Source of the DNA: Castor canadensis
Taxonomy: Eukaryota; Chordata; Mammalia; Rodentia; Castoridae
Reading direction: 5' to 3'
DNA length: 64,000 bases
Assembly: GCF_047511655.1 (NCBI RefSeq)
Contig: NC_133392.1
Span: forward strand, 89,025,042-89,089,041
Shown piece by piece: positions 1 to 10,679 of the stretch. Below the pieces are notes generated by a model, which searched no databases, was not told the origin of the DNA, and saw only the letters and a program-made list of their open reading frames with translations. The number at the start of each line of letters is the position of its first letter. Positions within the stretch are counted from its first letter, which is position 1. A program made the position numbers and the translations under genes.

Positions 1-310
1 AGATCTCCCAAGGAAAACTGCAGGCGGTGAGTAGAGCCAGCCCAAAAGAGAGGCCATATTGGCTGCAACCAGCAAGGCCATAGGGGTGCACGCATCACAC
101 CATGCAACCCAGATGCTGGACACAGAGCTACAGGATTTGATTTTTTTTTTTTTTTTTGCTCTGATACCATCCCTCCATCCCTCCTTTCTATGCCCACTTT
201 CCGCTCCTTTGAAATTAAATTTTTACTCTGTGCCATTGTACCATGGAATTATGTAACTGATTTTGATTCTACATGAGCTGAGGGTTTGCCTTGAGATTCA
301 GAAGAGACTT
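1..310 (+). mobile_element. ERVL-MaLR internal sequence, 3' part
   Basis: The stretch resembles the non-coding internal part of mammalian MaLR retrotransposons (MST/THE1-like), with landmarks such as 'cccagatgctggacacag' near 110 and 'gagactttggacttagac' near 305. It has no open frame of note; small ORFs here run through a T tract. The element resumes after an inserted LINE fragment at about 823. Family assignment is from remembered consensus, not from alignment. Confidence 0.6.
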
Positions 311-325
311 TGGACTTAGACTTTT

Positions 326-807
326 TTATGATCTTATTAGCATACAATTGTTGTACAGGGGGATACATTGTGATATTTACATGTGTTTAAAATATACCTT
401 AGTTGGATTTACCCCCTTCATCATTCTCCCTCTTCTCCCCTCTCTTTTTAAAACAATTCCACAGGTTTCATCCTTCTATTTTCACATATGGATACAAAAT
501 ACATGCACCATATACACCCTCATTCCCCCTTTCCTTCTTTCCACCCCCTCCCACTGGTACCCACTCCTGGAAAAGATTTATTTTTCCCTCCTGTCCTTCA
601 TTTTTTAAAGTTAAGTGTATATTAATAGTCCAAGGGGATTTCACATTGGTATTTCAGGTCTGTATGTATCATGCTTTAATCAAAGTAATCCCTCCCCCTG
701 TTACTTACTCATTTACCATGCTCCCCTAATATTCAACAGCTTACTGTGCAGTGCATCATATTACATTCATATGAAGATGGTTGTTTCAATATTTTTCATT
801 CTCTAAC
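326..807 (-). mobile_element. LINE-1 3'UTR fragment inserted in MaLR
   Basis: Pyrimidine-rich sequence that looks like the reverse complement of an L1 3'UTR, beginning with a short T run (antisense tail) and 'gtacagggggatacattgtg'. It is flanked by near-identical 15-base copies (311-325 and 808-822, 14 of 15 matching), which I read as a target-site duplication. A related 3' tip occurs at 4492-4572. The short frames inside are not coding. Confidence 0.55.
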
Positions 808-822
808 TGGACTTGGACTTTT

Positions 823-995
823 GAACAATGCTGAAGCTGTTAAGACTATGGGAACTCTTGGTGAGGGACTGGATGTATTTTTACATTAGGAGATAGACAT
901 GAGCCTTTTGGGGACCAGGAGTGGAATGTTATGATTTAAGGAAATGTGTCTGGGTGTTAAGTAGATAGGGTGTGGACTTGTGATCATCTTTTTTT
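823..995 (+). mobile_element. MaLR internal end and start of its 3' LTR
   Basis: 'gaacaatgctgaagctgtta' continues the internal sequence interrupted at 311-325. The LTR appears to begin at about 937 with 'tgttatgatttaaggaaatg', the usual TG start of MaLR LTRs. It is then cut by the antisense L1 that follows. The boundary at 995 is approximate. Confidence 0.5.
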
Positions 996-1828
996 CCACC
1001 TTAATTATTTCTTAAATTGGCATATATTAATTGGACAAAGTAAGTGTTTTCATCATGACATTTTCATATATGCACACAATAATTTGCTCATACTCACCCC
1101 CTCTAGTACTCTTTTATATCCCCACTCTCCCAACCCCATTTTTCCACTTTAATGGGTTTCATTATGACATTTTCATACATCTATATAATATATTTTGGTC
1201 ATATTCACCCCCAATAACTCTTTTTTTCCCTCACCCTTCTTGCTAGTTCTCCCTCAAATAGTCCCTTTTACATTTATGTTCTTTTTTTTAGATTTAAATT
1301 TCACACATGAGAGAAAAACATGATATTTGTCTTTCTGAGTCTGGCATATTTCACTTAATCTGACCATATCCAGTTCCGTCCATTGACCTGCAAATGACAT
1401 AATTTCATTCTTCTTTTTGGCTGAATAATACTCCACTGTGTCTGCCTACCACATTTTATCTATCCATTCATCCATGGCTGTGCACCTAGGCTGTGTCTAC
1501 AGAGTGACTATCATGAATAATACTATGTTGGTAGGTGTGCAGATATCTCTGTTGTATGCTGATTTGCATTCCTTTTGGTGTACCCAGGAGTGTATTTTTA
1601 GTATTCTGAGGAACTGCCATATTGATTCCCATTGTGGTTCCCCTAGTTTACTTCCCTCCAACAGAGTACAAGAGTCCCTTCCTACCTGCATCTCCACTAG
1701 CATTTGTTTTCCTTCATTATAGTCATTCTGGGGTGAAATAAAATCTCAGTGTAGCCTTGATTTGCATTTCCCCAATTCAAAAGTTGTTGAACATTTTTTC
1801 ACATATTTATTGGCAATTGTATGTTTTC

Positions 1829-1910
1829 TTTTTGGTGCTACTGGAGATTGAACTCAGGGCTATGCTTGGGAGGCAGATGTTCTACCACTTGAGACCAATT
1901 GCACTTCTTT
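1829..1910 (-). mobile_element. tRNA-like SINE (single unit)
   Basis: Reverse complement of the tRNA-derived unit, recognisable by the B-box side 'ttgaactcagggc' and the A-box side 'ctaccacttgag'. It lies inside the antisense L1 and is therefore younger than it. Confidence 0.7.
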
Positions 1911-2343
1911 TGAGAATTGTCCAATTCAATTGCCTATTTGTTAATTGGATTTTTTGTTATTTTGGAGTTTAATTTTTTGAACTCTTTATGTATTCTGGAT
2001 ATTAAGCCCTTATCAGATGAATAGCTATAAAGATTTTCTCCCGTTCTGTAGGCTAGCTCTTGATTCTGGTAATTGTTTCCTTTACTGTGCAGAAACTTTT
2101 TAATTTGATGCAATCCTCTTTGTCAATTCTTGTTCTTACTTCCTGAGCAGCTGGATTCCAATTTGGAAAGTCCTTTCCTATGCCTGTTTCTTGAATTGTT
2201 TTCTTTGGTAGTTTTAGAGTTTCAAATTTTCCATAAGGTCTTTGATCCATTTTGAGTTGATTTTTGTACAGAATGAGTGATAGAGATCTAGTTTCAGTCT
2301 TCTACATGTGGATATCTAGTTTTCCCAACACCATTTGTTGAAG

Positions 2344-2480
2344 AGATTGTCTTTTCTTCTTTCTTTTTCTCCTTCTTATTCTTCTCCTTCTTCTTCTCCT
2401 CCTCTTCTTCCTCATTCTCCTCCTCCTCCTTCTTCTCTTCTTCTTCCTCCTACTCCTCTTCCTCCTTCTTTCTTCTTCTT
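2344..2480. repeat. CTT/CCT pyrimidine tract
   Basis: About 135 bases of nearly pure pyrimidine on the plus strand. It produces false Pro/Ser-rich frames on plus and Arg/Lys-rich frames on minus. It abuts the tail side of the next SINE and probably grew from that tail. Confidence 0.9.
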
Positions 2481-2483
2481 TTG

Positions 2484-2708
2484 TGGTACTAGGGTTTCTT
2501 CTTTTTTTGTGTGTGGTACTGGGGTTTGAACTCAGAGACTCACACTTGTTAGGCAGGCACTCTACCACTTAAGCCACTCCACCAGCCTTATTTTCTGAGA
2601 TAGAGTGTCAAGAACTATTTGCCCTGTCTGGCTTCAAATCAGGATCCTCCTGATCTCTGCCTCCTGGGTAGCTAGAATTACAGGCATGAGCCACTGGTAC
2701 CTGGCTGT
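2484..2708 (-). mobile_element. Composite SINE (7SL-like plus tRNA-like)
   Basis: On the minus strand a 7SL-like monomer ('cctgtaatcctagctac' type, here 'cctgtaattctagctac') is followed by the tRNA-like unit with A and B boxes. This two-part unit is the commonest young SINE in the window. Confidence 0.85.
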
Positions 2709-4491
2709 CTTTTCTTCAAGGTATATTTTTTATACCTTTGTTAAAAATTCATTGGCTATAGTTGTGTGGTGTGATATTTGGGTCTTCTGCTGGTTTGCAT
2801 GTCTGTTTTTGTGCCAATACCATGCTGACTTTGTTACTATGGCTCAGCAGCATAACTTGAAATCAGGTACTGTGACATCGCCAGCATTGCTTGTCTTTGC
2901 TCAGGATTGCTTTAGGTATTTGGGTTCTTTGGTATTTCCATATGAATATTTTTCTATTTCTGTGAAGAATGTTATTGGGATATTTATATGGATTGCATTG
3001 AATCTGTAGATTGCTTTCAGCAATATATCCATTTTTACAATATTATTTCTGCTGATCCATGAACATGAAACATCTTTCCATTTTTAATTTCTTATGTCAT
3101 TGTTTTATAGTTTTCATTGTAAGGCTCTTTCACCTCCTTAGTTAGGTTTATTCTAGGTATTTTTAAGGCTATTGTGAATTGAATTGTTTTCCTGATTTCT
3201 TTCTCATCATGTTAGTTATTGTTATGTAGGAAAGTTACTAATCTTTTTATGTTGACTTGTATCCTGCTACTTTCCTGGTGGTGTTTATCAGATCTAAGTT
3301 TTCTGGTAGAATCTTTAGAGTCTTTTAAGTATAGGATCATATCATCTGCAAATAGGAATAATTTGACTTTTTTATTTCCTATTTGTGTCCCTTTTATTTC
3401 TTTCTCTTGCCTATTGCTCTGGCTAACACTTCAAGCACTGTATCAAATAAGAGTGAAGAGAGTGTGCATCCTTGTTTTAGTCCTGATTTTAGAGGAAATG
3501 CATTCAATTTTTCCATATTTAGTACAATGTTGGCTTTCAGTTTGTCATGTATAGTCTTTACTGTGTTGAAGTATGTTTCTTCTACTCCTCATTTCTTTAG
3601 TGCTTTTACCATGACGTGATGTTGAGTTTTGTCACAGGCTTTTTTTTGTATTTATTGAGATGGTCATGAGATTTTTGTCCTCAATTCTATCTATGTGCTG
3701 CATTATTTGTTGCTTGCATTTTTCTAACCATACTTGCAGTCATGAGCTATGATCTTTTAATGTGCTGTTGAATTCAGTTGGCAAGTATTTTATTAAGAAT
3801 GTTTGTATCCACATTAATCAAAGAGATTGGTTCATAATTTTCTTTTTTTGTGGAGTCTTTTTTGTGCCCTCCCCTTATCTAATATCAGGGTAATACTGAC
3901 TTCATAGATTAAGTTTGGTAGCATGCCTTCCCTTTGCCTTTTGCGGAATAGTTTGAGGAGCATTGGTATTCATTCTTCTTTAAAGGTCTTGTGGAATTCA
4001 GGAAAGTTCTGTGCTTTTTTTTGTTGGGAAACTGTATTACTGCTTTAATCTCATTGCTTGTGATAGATCACCTTAGGTTATTTACATCCTCTCAGTTCAA
4101 TTTTGGTAGGTCATATGTTTCTAGAAATTTATTATTTCTTTTAGATTTTCCAATTTATAAGAATGTAAAATTTCAAAATATTCCCTAATTATCTTCTGAA
4201 TTTCATTGATATCTGTTATCTCTGACTCGATTAATCTCTGACTTGATTATTTGGCTCTTCTATTTCTTTTGGTTAATTTGGCTATGAGTTTGTTAACCTT
4301 GTTTATCTTTTCAAAGAACCAACTCTTCGTTTCATTGATCCTTTGTACTATTCTTTTGTTCCCTAATTCATTAATTTCTGCCTTGAACTTTACTACTTCC
4401 TTTCCTCTCCAAATTTGTGTTTATCTTGTTTTTGTTTTTGTAAGGCCCTGAAGTGCATCATTAAGTTATTTATTTGAAATCTCTCTGATTG

Positions 4492-4572
4492 TTTTTATTA
4501 TTGTTGTGTACTGGGGGTACGTTGTAACATTTACAAAAGTTCTTACAATATATCCTAGTTGAATTCACCCTC
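4492..4572 (-). mobile_element. LINE 3' tip, antisense
   Basis: The sequence 'gtactgggggtacgttgtaacatttacaaa' type closely resembles the start of the fragment at 340-430, so it is the 3' end of the same LINE subfamily in reverse. Boundaries are approximate. Confidence 0.5.
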
Positions 4573-4589
4573 TCTGGTTTTTTAATGTA

Positions 4590-4985
4590 GGCACTCACAG
4601 CAGATGGCTAATATTGATTGTCAACTGACTTGAACTGAGAGATACTTCTGGATATGTCAGTGAGGGAATTTCCAGAGAGGATTAGCTGAAGGAGGAAGGC
4701 TCACACTGAATGAAAACAGCACCATCCCATAGGTTAGGGACCTGAAAGGAAAAAAAAAGGAGAAAGAAGAAGCCTACTAGCACAAGCTTACTTTCTCTGT
4801 TTCACCGCTGCCATAAGGAACATGTTCCTGCAGCCATGATAGTCTATCTTGTGTCAGGCCCAAAGTTATGAAGCCAGTGGGCTATGGACTGAACCTCTGA
4901 AACTGTGAGCCAAAATAAATCCTTCTTCCCTTAAATTATTTTCTCAGGTATTTGTCACAGCAATGAAAGTCTGATTAGCACCGTG
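4590..4985 (+). mobile_element. LTR-like element, 3' part of the MaLR LTR
   Basis: Ends with 'gtgagccaaaataaatcc' followed by 'caggtatttgtcacagcaat', which is the polyadenylation-signal and U5-like end of rodent MaLR-type LTRs. I infer that this is the remainder of the LTR that starts near 937, pushed apart by the L1 insertion. No matching duplicated target site was found, so the link is not proven. Confidence 0.5.
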
Positions 4986-4989
4986 TTTA

Positions 4990-6490
4990 GCTGGAGTGGG
5001 GTGGGGGGAAAGGAAGAAGTTTTTTATGGATATAGAGTTTTCAGTTTGGCAAGATAAAACTGTCTGAGAAAACTAGAGTAACATAAAGTGCATATAGTTA
5101 ATGCTATTGTACTGTCCACTTGGGAGTGGCTGACATGGTAAATGTGTGCTGTGCTTTTACCAGAATGAGGAATAAATACTGCACAGGTGATATGTACTTC
5201 TTCAGATCAGATCAGAAGTCACATGGTGCCAGTTTTTCCTGTTGTTGGTGATTCAATGGTATTTATGTCACTGTAGGATTAAGTGAGTTAATGAAGGTAA
5301 AGAGCAGACAGGCATGTGAGAGGGACAGCTGTTACAATAATGATGATTCTTTTGAAAGGTTTGCCCTGGGTGAATCTCCCAATTTTCTATGACTGTGGTG
5401 CAGGCTTCTCAGGAGGACTGCCCATAATCTTGTGGTTGTACCTGTCAGAGCGCATAGATTTTAGCCTGCACATACAAGCTCTGGATCATTCTGGTAATAA
5501 GATAGCAGCATGTTCCCAGAATAAAGACTTCTGAGCTGTCTTTGGAGTTAGTATGACCACTACCTTATGGGAATAATTGATCTGGTAATGCTCTTGGTTA
5601 CCTGGATGTTGAGCAATTTTTTACATGAAGTAATCAGTCTTTCTTAGTCATCTAAATTTAGAACCAAACACTTGGTCTTAGAATAGAAGATTCCTTCATT
5701 CCTTCAACAAATATATAACAGAAACTAGGCACTGGCACTAATAAGACCAGACTCTACCCTCAGGACTTTGCAGTCTAATGAGGGATGCTCACAAGTGCTG
5801 AAGGAAATTTAGCATGCATGGGGTGCAAGGGAATGGGGATGGGGACACAGAAAGGATGTGTGCCATCTTTCCTAGGGCCAGGCACTGTGTTCATGTTCAC
5901 GTGTGAACTCTTTCTAGCCCCTATTTAAATGACTAGATTTAAATAGAGAAGAGACTAAGATAAAAAAGATACGATGTGCTAAAACACTACTCACATAAGT
6001 AAAAGGAGTTCAATTATGTAGGTGCCATGAAAAAAGTGGTAGCAGAGGAGGAGGAGGAGGAACGTACAGCCTAAGGGCACCAGAACTGTCTGGCTTCACT
6101 GCTCTCTGAAGTTTTTCCAACTTCCAAAAGGAGACAAGACAAAAGCATACTACACATGTTTGCTGGAAGGTTATGTAATATACCATAACAGAAAACCCTC
6201 AGCAAGGGTTTAAAGACAAAACCCCAAGAAGCCCATTCCCCAGAAGCCCACATCTGGGGCGTTGTCCTCCCCTGGTTACATTTATATAAATATCACTGGT
6301 TCACCTTTCTGCCTCAGTCCAGATTGCTGTGTGGTACCATACTTTTCCTTCATCAAATTGTGTCTGAAATAAGTAGGCATACACTGGAACTTGATCTTTT
6401 AGCTATTTGAATGCTTAGTAATGAGATTGACCAGAAAAGAATTTGCTAGGCCACATTTAAAAATCAAGTCAGATTTGAGAAGACACTTAA
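4990..6490. other. Intergenic, mostly single-copy
   Basis: No gene found. A probable L2 fragment lies at about 5690-5800 ('ttccttcaacaaatatataac', then 'ctaatgagggatg'). A short GAG-rich run is at 6045-6062. Small frames (for example 5316-5534 plus, 6071-6253 minus) resemble no family. Confidence 0.6.
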
Positions 6491-6498
6491 GATTACAT

Positions 6499-6597
6499 CA
6501 AGGCTCTGGCAGAGTGGCTCAAGTGGTAAAGCATCTGACTAGCAAGCGTGAGTTCCTGAGTTCAAACCCTACTACCACAAAAAAAAAAAAAAACCAA
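6499..6597 (+). mobile_element. tRNA-like SINE
   Basis: Carries the A box 'tggctcaagtgg' and B box 'gagttcaaaccc', followed by an A tail. The RNA polymerase III promoter boxes are close to consensus, but this is a dispersed repeat, not a tRNA gene. Confidence 0.85.
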
Positions 6598-6639
6598 AAA
6601 ATATTATATCAAGCCATAGAGCTGAGAAGATAGTTAAAA

Positions 6640-6860
6640 TTATATCAAAGTCTAACTTGTAACCTCTTAGAAATATTAAGAAAATTGTAAATTGGATTGC
6701 ATCAAAATTAAGAATTTTAGTTCTTCAGAAGACGCTGTTAAGAGAATGAAAGACAAGACACAGACTGAGAAGAAATATTGCATAGCATATCATAAAAGAC
6801 TTGTATCAAAAATATGTAAGGAACTTCCAAAACACAAAATTAACAACCCAATTTAAAATG
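6640..6860 (+). mobile_element. Old L1M, ORF2 3' part (left half)
   Basis: Contains the eroded ORF2 region preceding the L1 C terminus, with 'ttaacaacccaatttaaaat' ending in 'gggcaaaaaa'. It continues after the younger L1 at 9410 ('tctaaatagaaactgcacc'), matching the usual L1 text around that point. It is the host of the next element. Confidence 0.75.
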
Positions 6861-9211
6861 GGCAAAAAATTCCAAGATGGCGGCTAGAGGGAGGAAGGAA
6901 AAAGCGGGCCTCCTATAGTGAAATCTTGGAGAGATGCTAAGACACACCTTGCAGGCAAAACCACCGAGAAGAGGCAAAACTTTGATGCCTCCACACCTCC
7001 AGCCGGCACAGAGAATCTCCACTTCATGTTAAATGGAGAAACCAGGAGGGCCCCCGGGCTGCCAGTCATCTGCACCCAGACGTCTTGTGAAGACATGGAC
7101 AAGGTGAGCTAAGAGGTACATGGTACTCCCACAGACAACCCTGGGCCAGATCAGCATAGCCCCCTGGACAGACCGACCTCCACATGGGGAAAAATGAGAA
7201 ACTGAGTAATAAGCAATAGGAACAATAAAGACACGTTGCAAAGAGGGTGGGGTGCACTGAGCGCTGAAGGTGGGGGAGGGGAATCCTTCCTGGAACTGTA
7301 AATAAACAAGCCAGGCCTGGCAGAGAGGCTCTGTCAGGACCAGGGGCATGCACCCAGCAATCAGGAGTGGGAAAGCTTGCAAAAGTGGCACTGGGAGGAA
7401 AACTCCACAGGAGACGGGGGAAGACCCACTTCCCATGTGAGCTGTAAACAAACAGGCAGGCCTGAGAAAGCAGGTGCAGTGTCACCTCCCCCAGTGTGCT
7501 TGGAAAGGGGAAAGCTTGTAGCAGTGGCTCATGCACAGAACTCTAAGTAAAGAAAGCCTGCGGGGCAAGGTGAGTGTTAAGCGCACTCCAGAGATCTGCA
7601 TAAATAAAGCCTCCAGCAACAGCAGGCTGACAGCAGCAGGCAGGCAAGCCACAGTTGCAGAAGGCCATTCACAAAACTGTCTCCAGACTCTTTTTTTTCT
7701 CTCTCCCAACCTTTGATGAGAAAACAACTGAACTACACCTGCATGCTGAAAAACTTACTGAAACTGTATTGCATTTGAACTTGGGACACTTTGTGGGGTT
7801 TTTTTTGTGTGTGTGTGCAGTTTTGTTCTACTTCATGCATCCCCTTTGATGAGACAACTACAGAACAACATCTGAGGCACCATCTCCAGGATTGGAGGCT
7901 GAGACGGACACCAAAATTATTAAGACAGAAACATCATTGCATTTGAACTTGGAGGTTGTTGTTTTTTTCTATTTTCATTTTGTTTTCTTTTCTTTTATTT
8001 ATATATATTTTTTCTTTCATTTACTTATTTTCAATTTTTATTCTTATCTTTATTCTTTTTATTTTTTATTTTCAATCCTCTCTTTGTCTCTCTAATACCT
8101 GTTCAGCTTACTGTCCATTAGTACACTAACGCTCCCTTTTAATATGTTTGAAACTTTTTTGTTTGATTCTTTGTTTTTGTTTTGTTTTTTCCTACTTGTC
8201 TAAATTCTCCCAAAACTAATGAACCAATAAAGAAATGGGCATGTGAACTAAACAGAACTTTCTCAAAAGAAGAAATTCAAATGGCCAGAAAACACATGAA
8301 AAAATGCTCACCATCTCTAGCAATAAAGGAAATGCAAATTAAAACCACACTAAGATTCCACCTCACCCCTGTTAGAATAGCCATCATCAGCAACACCACC
8401 AACAACAGGTGTTGGTGAGGATGCAGGGAAAAAGGAACCCTCTTACACTGTTGGTGGGAATGTAGACTAGTACAACCACTCTGGAAAAAAATTTGGAGGC
8501 TACTTAAAAAGCTGGACATCGATCTACCATTTGATCCAGCAATACCACTCTTGGGGATATACCCAAAAGACTGTTACTCCAGAGGCACCTGCACATCCAT
8601 GTTTATTGCGGCACTATTCACAATAGCCAAGTTATGGAAACAGCCAAGATGCCCCAGCACTGACGAATGGATTAAGAAAATGTGGTATCTATACACAATG
8701 GAATTCTATGCAGCCATGAAGAAGAACGAAATGTTATCATTTGCTGGTAAATGGATGGAATGGAGAACATCATTCTGAGTGAGGTGAGCCTGGCCCAAAA
8801 GACCAAAAATCGTATGTTCTCCCTCATATGTGGACATTAGATCAAGGGCAAACACAACAAGGGGATTGGACTATGAGCACATGATAAAAGCGAGAGCACA
8901 CAAGGGAGGGATGAGGATAGGTAAGACACCTAAAAAACTAGCTAGCATTTGTTGCCCTTAATGCAGAGAAACTAAAGCAGATACCTTAAAGCAACTGAGG
9001 CCAATAGGAAAAGGGGACCAGGAACTAGAGAAAAGGTTAGAACAAAAAGAATTAACCTAGAAGGTAACACCCATGCACAGGAAATCAATGTGAGTCAATG
9101 CCCTGTATAGCTATCCTTATCTCAACCAGCAAAACCCCTTGTTCCTTCCTATTATTGCTTATACTCTCTCTACAACAAAATTAGATAAGGGCAAAATAGT
9201 TTCTGCTGGGT

Positions 9212-9276
9212 ATTGAGGGGGGGAGCGGGAGGGGGTGGAGTGGGTGGTAAGGGAGGGGGTGGGGGCAGGGGGGAGA
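9212..9276 (+). repeat. G-rich tract of L1 3'UTR
   Basis: Many runs of three or more G on the plus strand, in the standard place of the L1 3'UTR polypurine tract. Compatible with G-quadruplex formation. Confidence 0.8.
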
Positions 9277-9360
9277 AATGAACCAAGCCTTGTATGCACA
9301 TATGAATAATAAAAGAAAAATGAAAAAAATAAATAAAAAAAAATAAAGGGAGGCAAAAAC

Positions 9361-9363
9361 AAA

Positions 9364-9394
<31 letters not shown>

Positions 9395-9396
9395 AT
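9361..9396 (+). repeat. (AAAT)n tail of the L1
   Basis: Tandem AAAT units forming the 3' tail of the preceding L1, typical of retroposon tails that expanded as a microsatellite. Confidence 0.9.
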
Positions 9397-9409
9397 TCGG
9401 CAAAAAAAT

Positions 9410-10008
9410 CTAAATAGAAACTGCACCAAAAAAGATATACAAATGACAAAGGAAAAAACAGGATATACTTATTGTTAATCACTAGGAAAACGCAAAGTAG
9501 AACTATACTTGTGAAGTTATTACGAAGTCTGAAATTGAAAATGACCATACATTTTAAGGAGGACATACAAGAGCTAGAAGTCTCATACACCAACAAGGGG
9601 AATGTAAAACTGTACATTTTGGCAGTTTGGCAATTTCTTTAAGTTAAATATACCCTTCCCATTTGACCCAGCCTTTTCAACCCTAGATATTTGCACAAGA
9701 CAAATGAAAATATATCTCAATAGAGTGACTTGTACACAAATATTCATTATAAGTTTATTTGTAATAAACAAAAACTGAAACAGTCCATGTGTCTCTCAGT
9801 AGGTAAATAGTGTCATAGCTATGAATAGAATTTTACTTGGCAATAAGAAGAATGAAATATTGATATTCATAACTAACATGCTTAGAAAAGAAACCAGCCA
9901 AAAAGAGAACCCATAATGTATGATTTCATTTATGTAAAATTCTGGAAAGTTTAAACTAATCTCTACTGACAGGAAGCAGATCAGGGTTACCCTGGACAGG
10001 GAAAGACA
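9410..10008 (+). mobile_element. Old L1M, ORF2 end and 3'UTR (right half)
   Basis: Continues the element at 6640-6860 after the inserted young L1. It contains decayed ORF2 C-terminal text ('catttgacccagccttttca', 'gaatagaattttacttggca') and an old-type 3'UTR ending near 'ggttaccctggacaggg'. It is much more diverged than the L1 it flanks. Confidence 0.7.
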
Positions 10009-10345
10009 GGGAAACATTAAAAGCAAGAAGAGCATGGGGTGAGATCTTCTGGGCACTGAATGAAAATAACTTCAACCCCAGGATACTCTACCCAGCAAAA
10101 CTATCATTCAAAATAGACAGAGCAATAAAAGTCTTCCATGATAAGCAGAAACTAAAACAATATGTGACCACAAAGCCACCACTACAAAAGATTCTGCAAG
10201 GGATTCTGCACACAGAAAGTGACACCCAACTTAACCATGAAAAGACAGGCAGCACCAAACCACAGGAAAAGAAAAAGAAAGAAAGTAGAGAGTAACCTCA
10301 ACTTAGGTACACACAATCAAACCTTCAAACAACTAAGACAACTAA

Positions 10346-10670
10346 ATGACAGGAATCACCACATACCTATCAGTCCTAATGCTTAATGTTAACAGACTTA
10401 ATTCACCCATCAAAAGGCACCGCTTAACGAAATGGATTAAAAAGGAAGATCCAACAATTTGTTGCTTACAGGAGACCCATCTCACCCACAGAAATAAGCA
10501 TAGGCTTAGGATGAAAGGCTGGAAGAAGATTTACCAAGCCAATGGCCCCCGAAAACAGGTAGGAGTAGCAATACTTATCTCTGACAAAGTAGACTTCAAA
10601 CCTACATTGATCAAACGAGATAAAGAAGGACATTCAATGCTAATAAAAGGGGAAATAGACTTATCCCAAA
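10346..10670 (+). pseudogene. L1 ORF2 endonuclease domain, truncated
   Basis: The frame opens with the normal ORF2 start (MTGITTYLSVLMLNVNRLN). It keeps two apurinic-endonuclease-type catalytic positions of the L1 endonuclease: the Asn in 'LNVNRLNSP' and the Glu in 'CCLQETHL'. After about 108 residues the sequence jumps to the region before the reverse transcriptase, so the rest of the nuclease, including its later Asp and His catalytic residues, and most of the linker are gone. The junction also shifts the frame and the ORF ends at 10720. The nicking activity that starts target-primed reverse transcription cannot be made from this copy. The exact junction, about 10660-10680, is approximate. 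Confidence 0.85.
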
Positions 10671-10679
10671 ACCAGGCAA

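Larger units (their letters stand above)
996..4490 (-). mobile_element. Decayed LINE-1, ORF2 and 3'UTR, antisense
   Basis: Read on the minus strand, from 4490 down to about 1250, this is an L1 ORF2 from the linker before the reverse transcriptase to the C terminus, followed by 3'UTR to about 996. Short conserved fragments remain, for example the C-terminal 'MEYYSAKKKNEIMSFAGQW' (1436 downwards) and 'GIGKDFPNWNPAAQ' near 2160. Frameshifts and stops break it throughout and the 5' half is missing. The 3'UTR holds a direct internal duplication ('atgacattttcata' near 1057 and 1165). Two SINEs and a pyrimidine tract sit inside it. It is a dead pseudogene copy, older than the L1s at 7-13 kb. Confidence 0.8.
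6870..9398 (+). mobile_element. LINE-1 with 5' end, large internal deletion
   Basis: The element starts with 'ccaagatggcggctagaggg', an L1 5'UTR start containing a YY1-type 'caagatggc' site, and runs through a T-rich 5'UTR to about 8195. It then jumps directly to the last fifth of ORF2 ('cccaaaactaatgaaccaat' at about 8208), losing ORF1 and most of ORF2. The C-terminal frame is broken by a TGA at 8416-8418, which in the sister copy near 12509 is CGA. The 3'UTR (about 8840-9300) has a G-rich tract and ends 'cacatatgaataataaaag' plus an AAAT-repeat tail. 'ggcaaaaaat' (6861-6870) and 'ggcaaaaaaaat'-like sequence at 9399 flank it as target-site duplications. It cannot encode the L1 proteins. Confidence 0.85.

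Noticed and set aside
2302..2568. Arg/Lys-rich 88-residue minus frame
   Set aside because: It is the translation of a CTT/CCT pyrimidine tract plus a SINE.
6523..6570. A and B boxes suggesting tRNA genes (here and at every tRNA-like SINE)
   Set aside because: The units recur with A tails and target duplications and cannot fold as complete cloverleaf tRNAs; they are SINEs.
7029..7727. Overlapping minus frames of 140, 156 and 81 residues
   Set aside because: They are antisense to the L1 5'UTR, which is GC-richer and stop-poor; no domain is visible.
8180..8230. L1 5'UTR-to-ORF2 joint as a spliced L1 RNA
   Set aside because: The corresponding place in the intact copy has no AG just before the joint; shared short sequence fits a deletion or template jump better.
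9361..9396. Short tandem arrays as CRISPR-like repeats
   Set aside because: They are tetranucleotide tails without spacers, in a mammalian genome.
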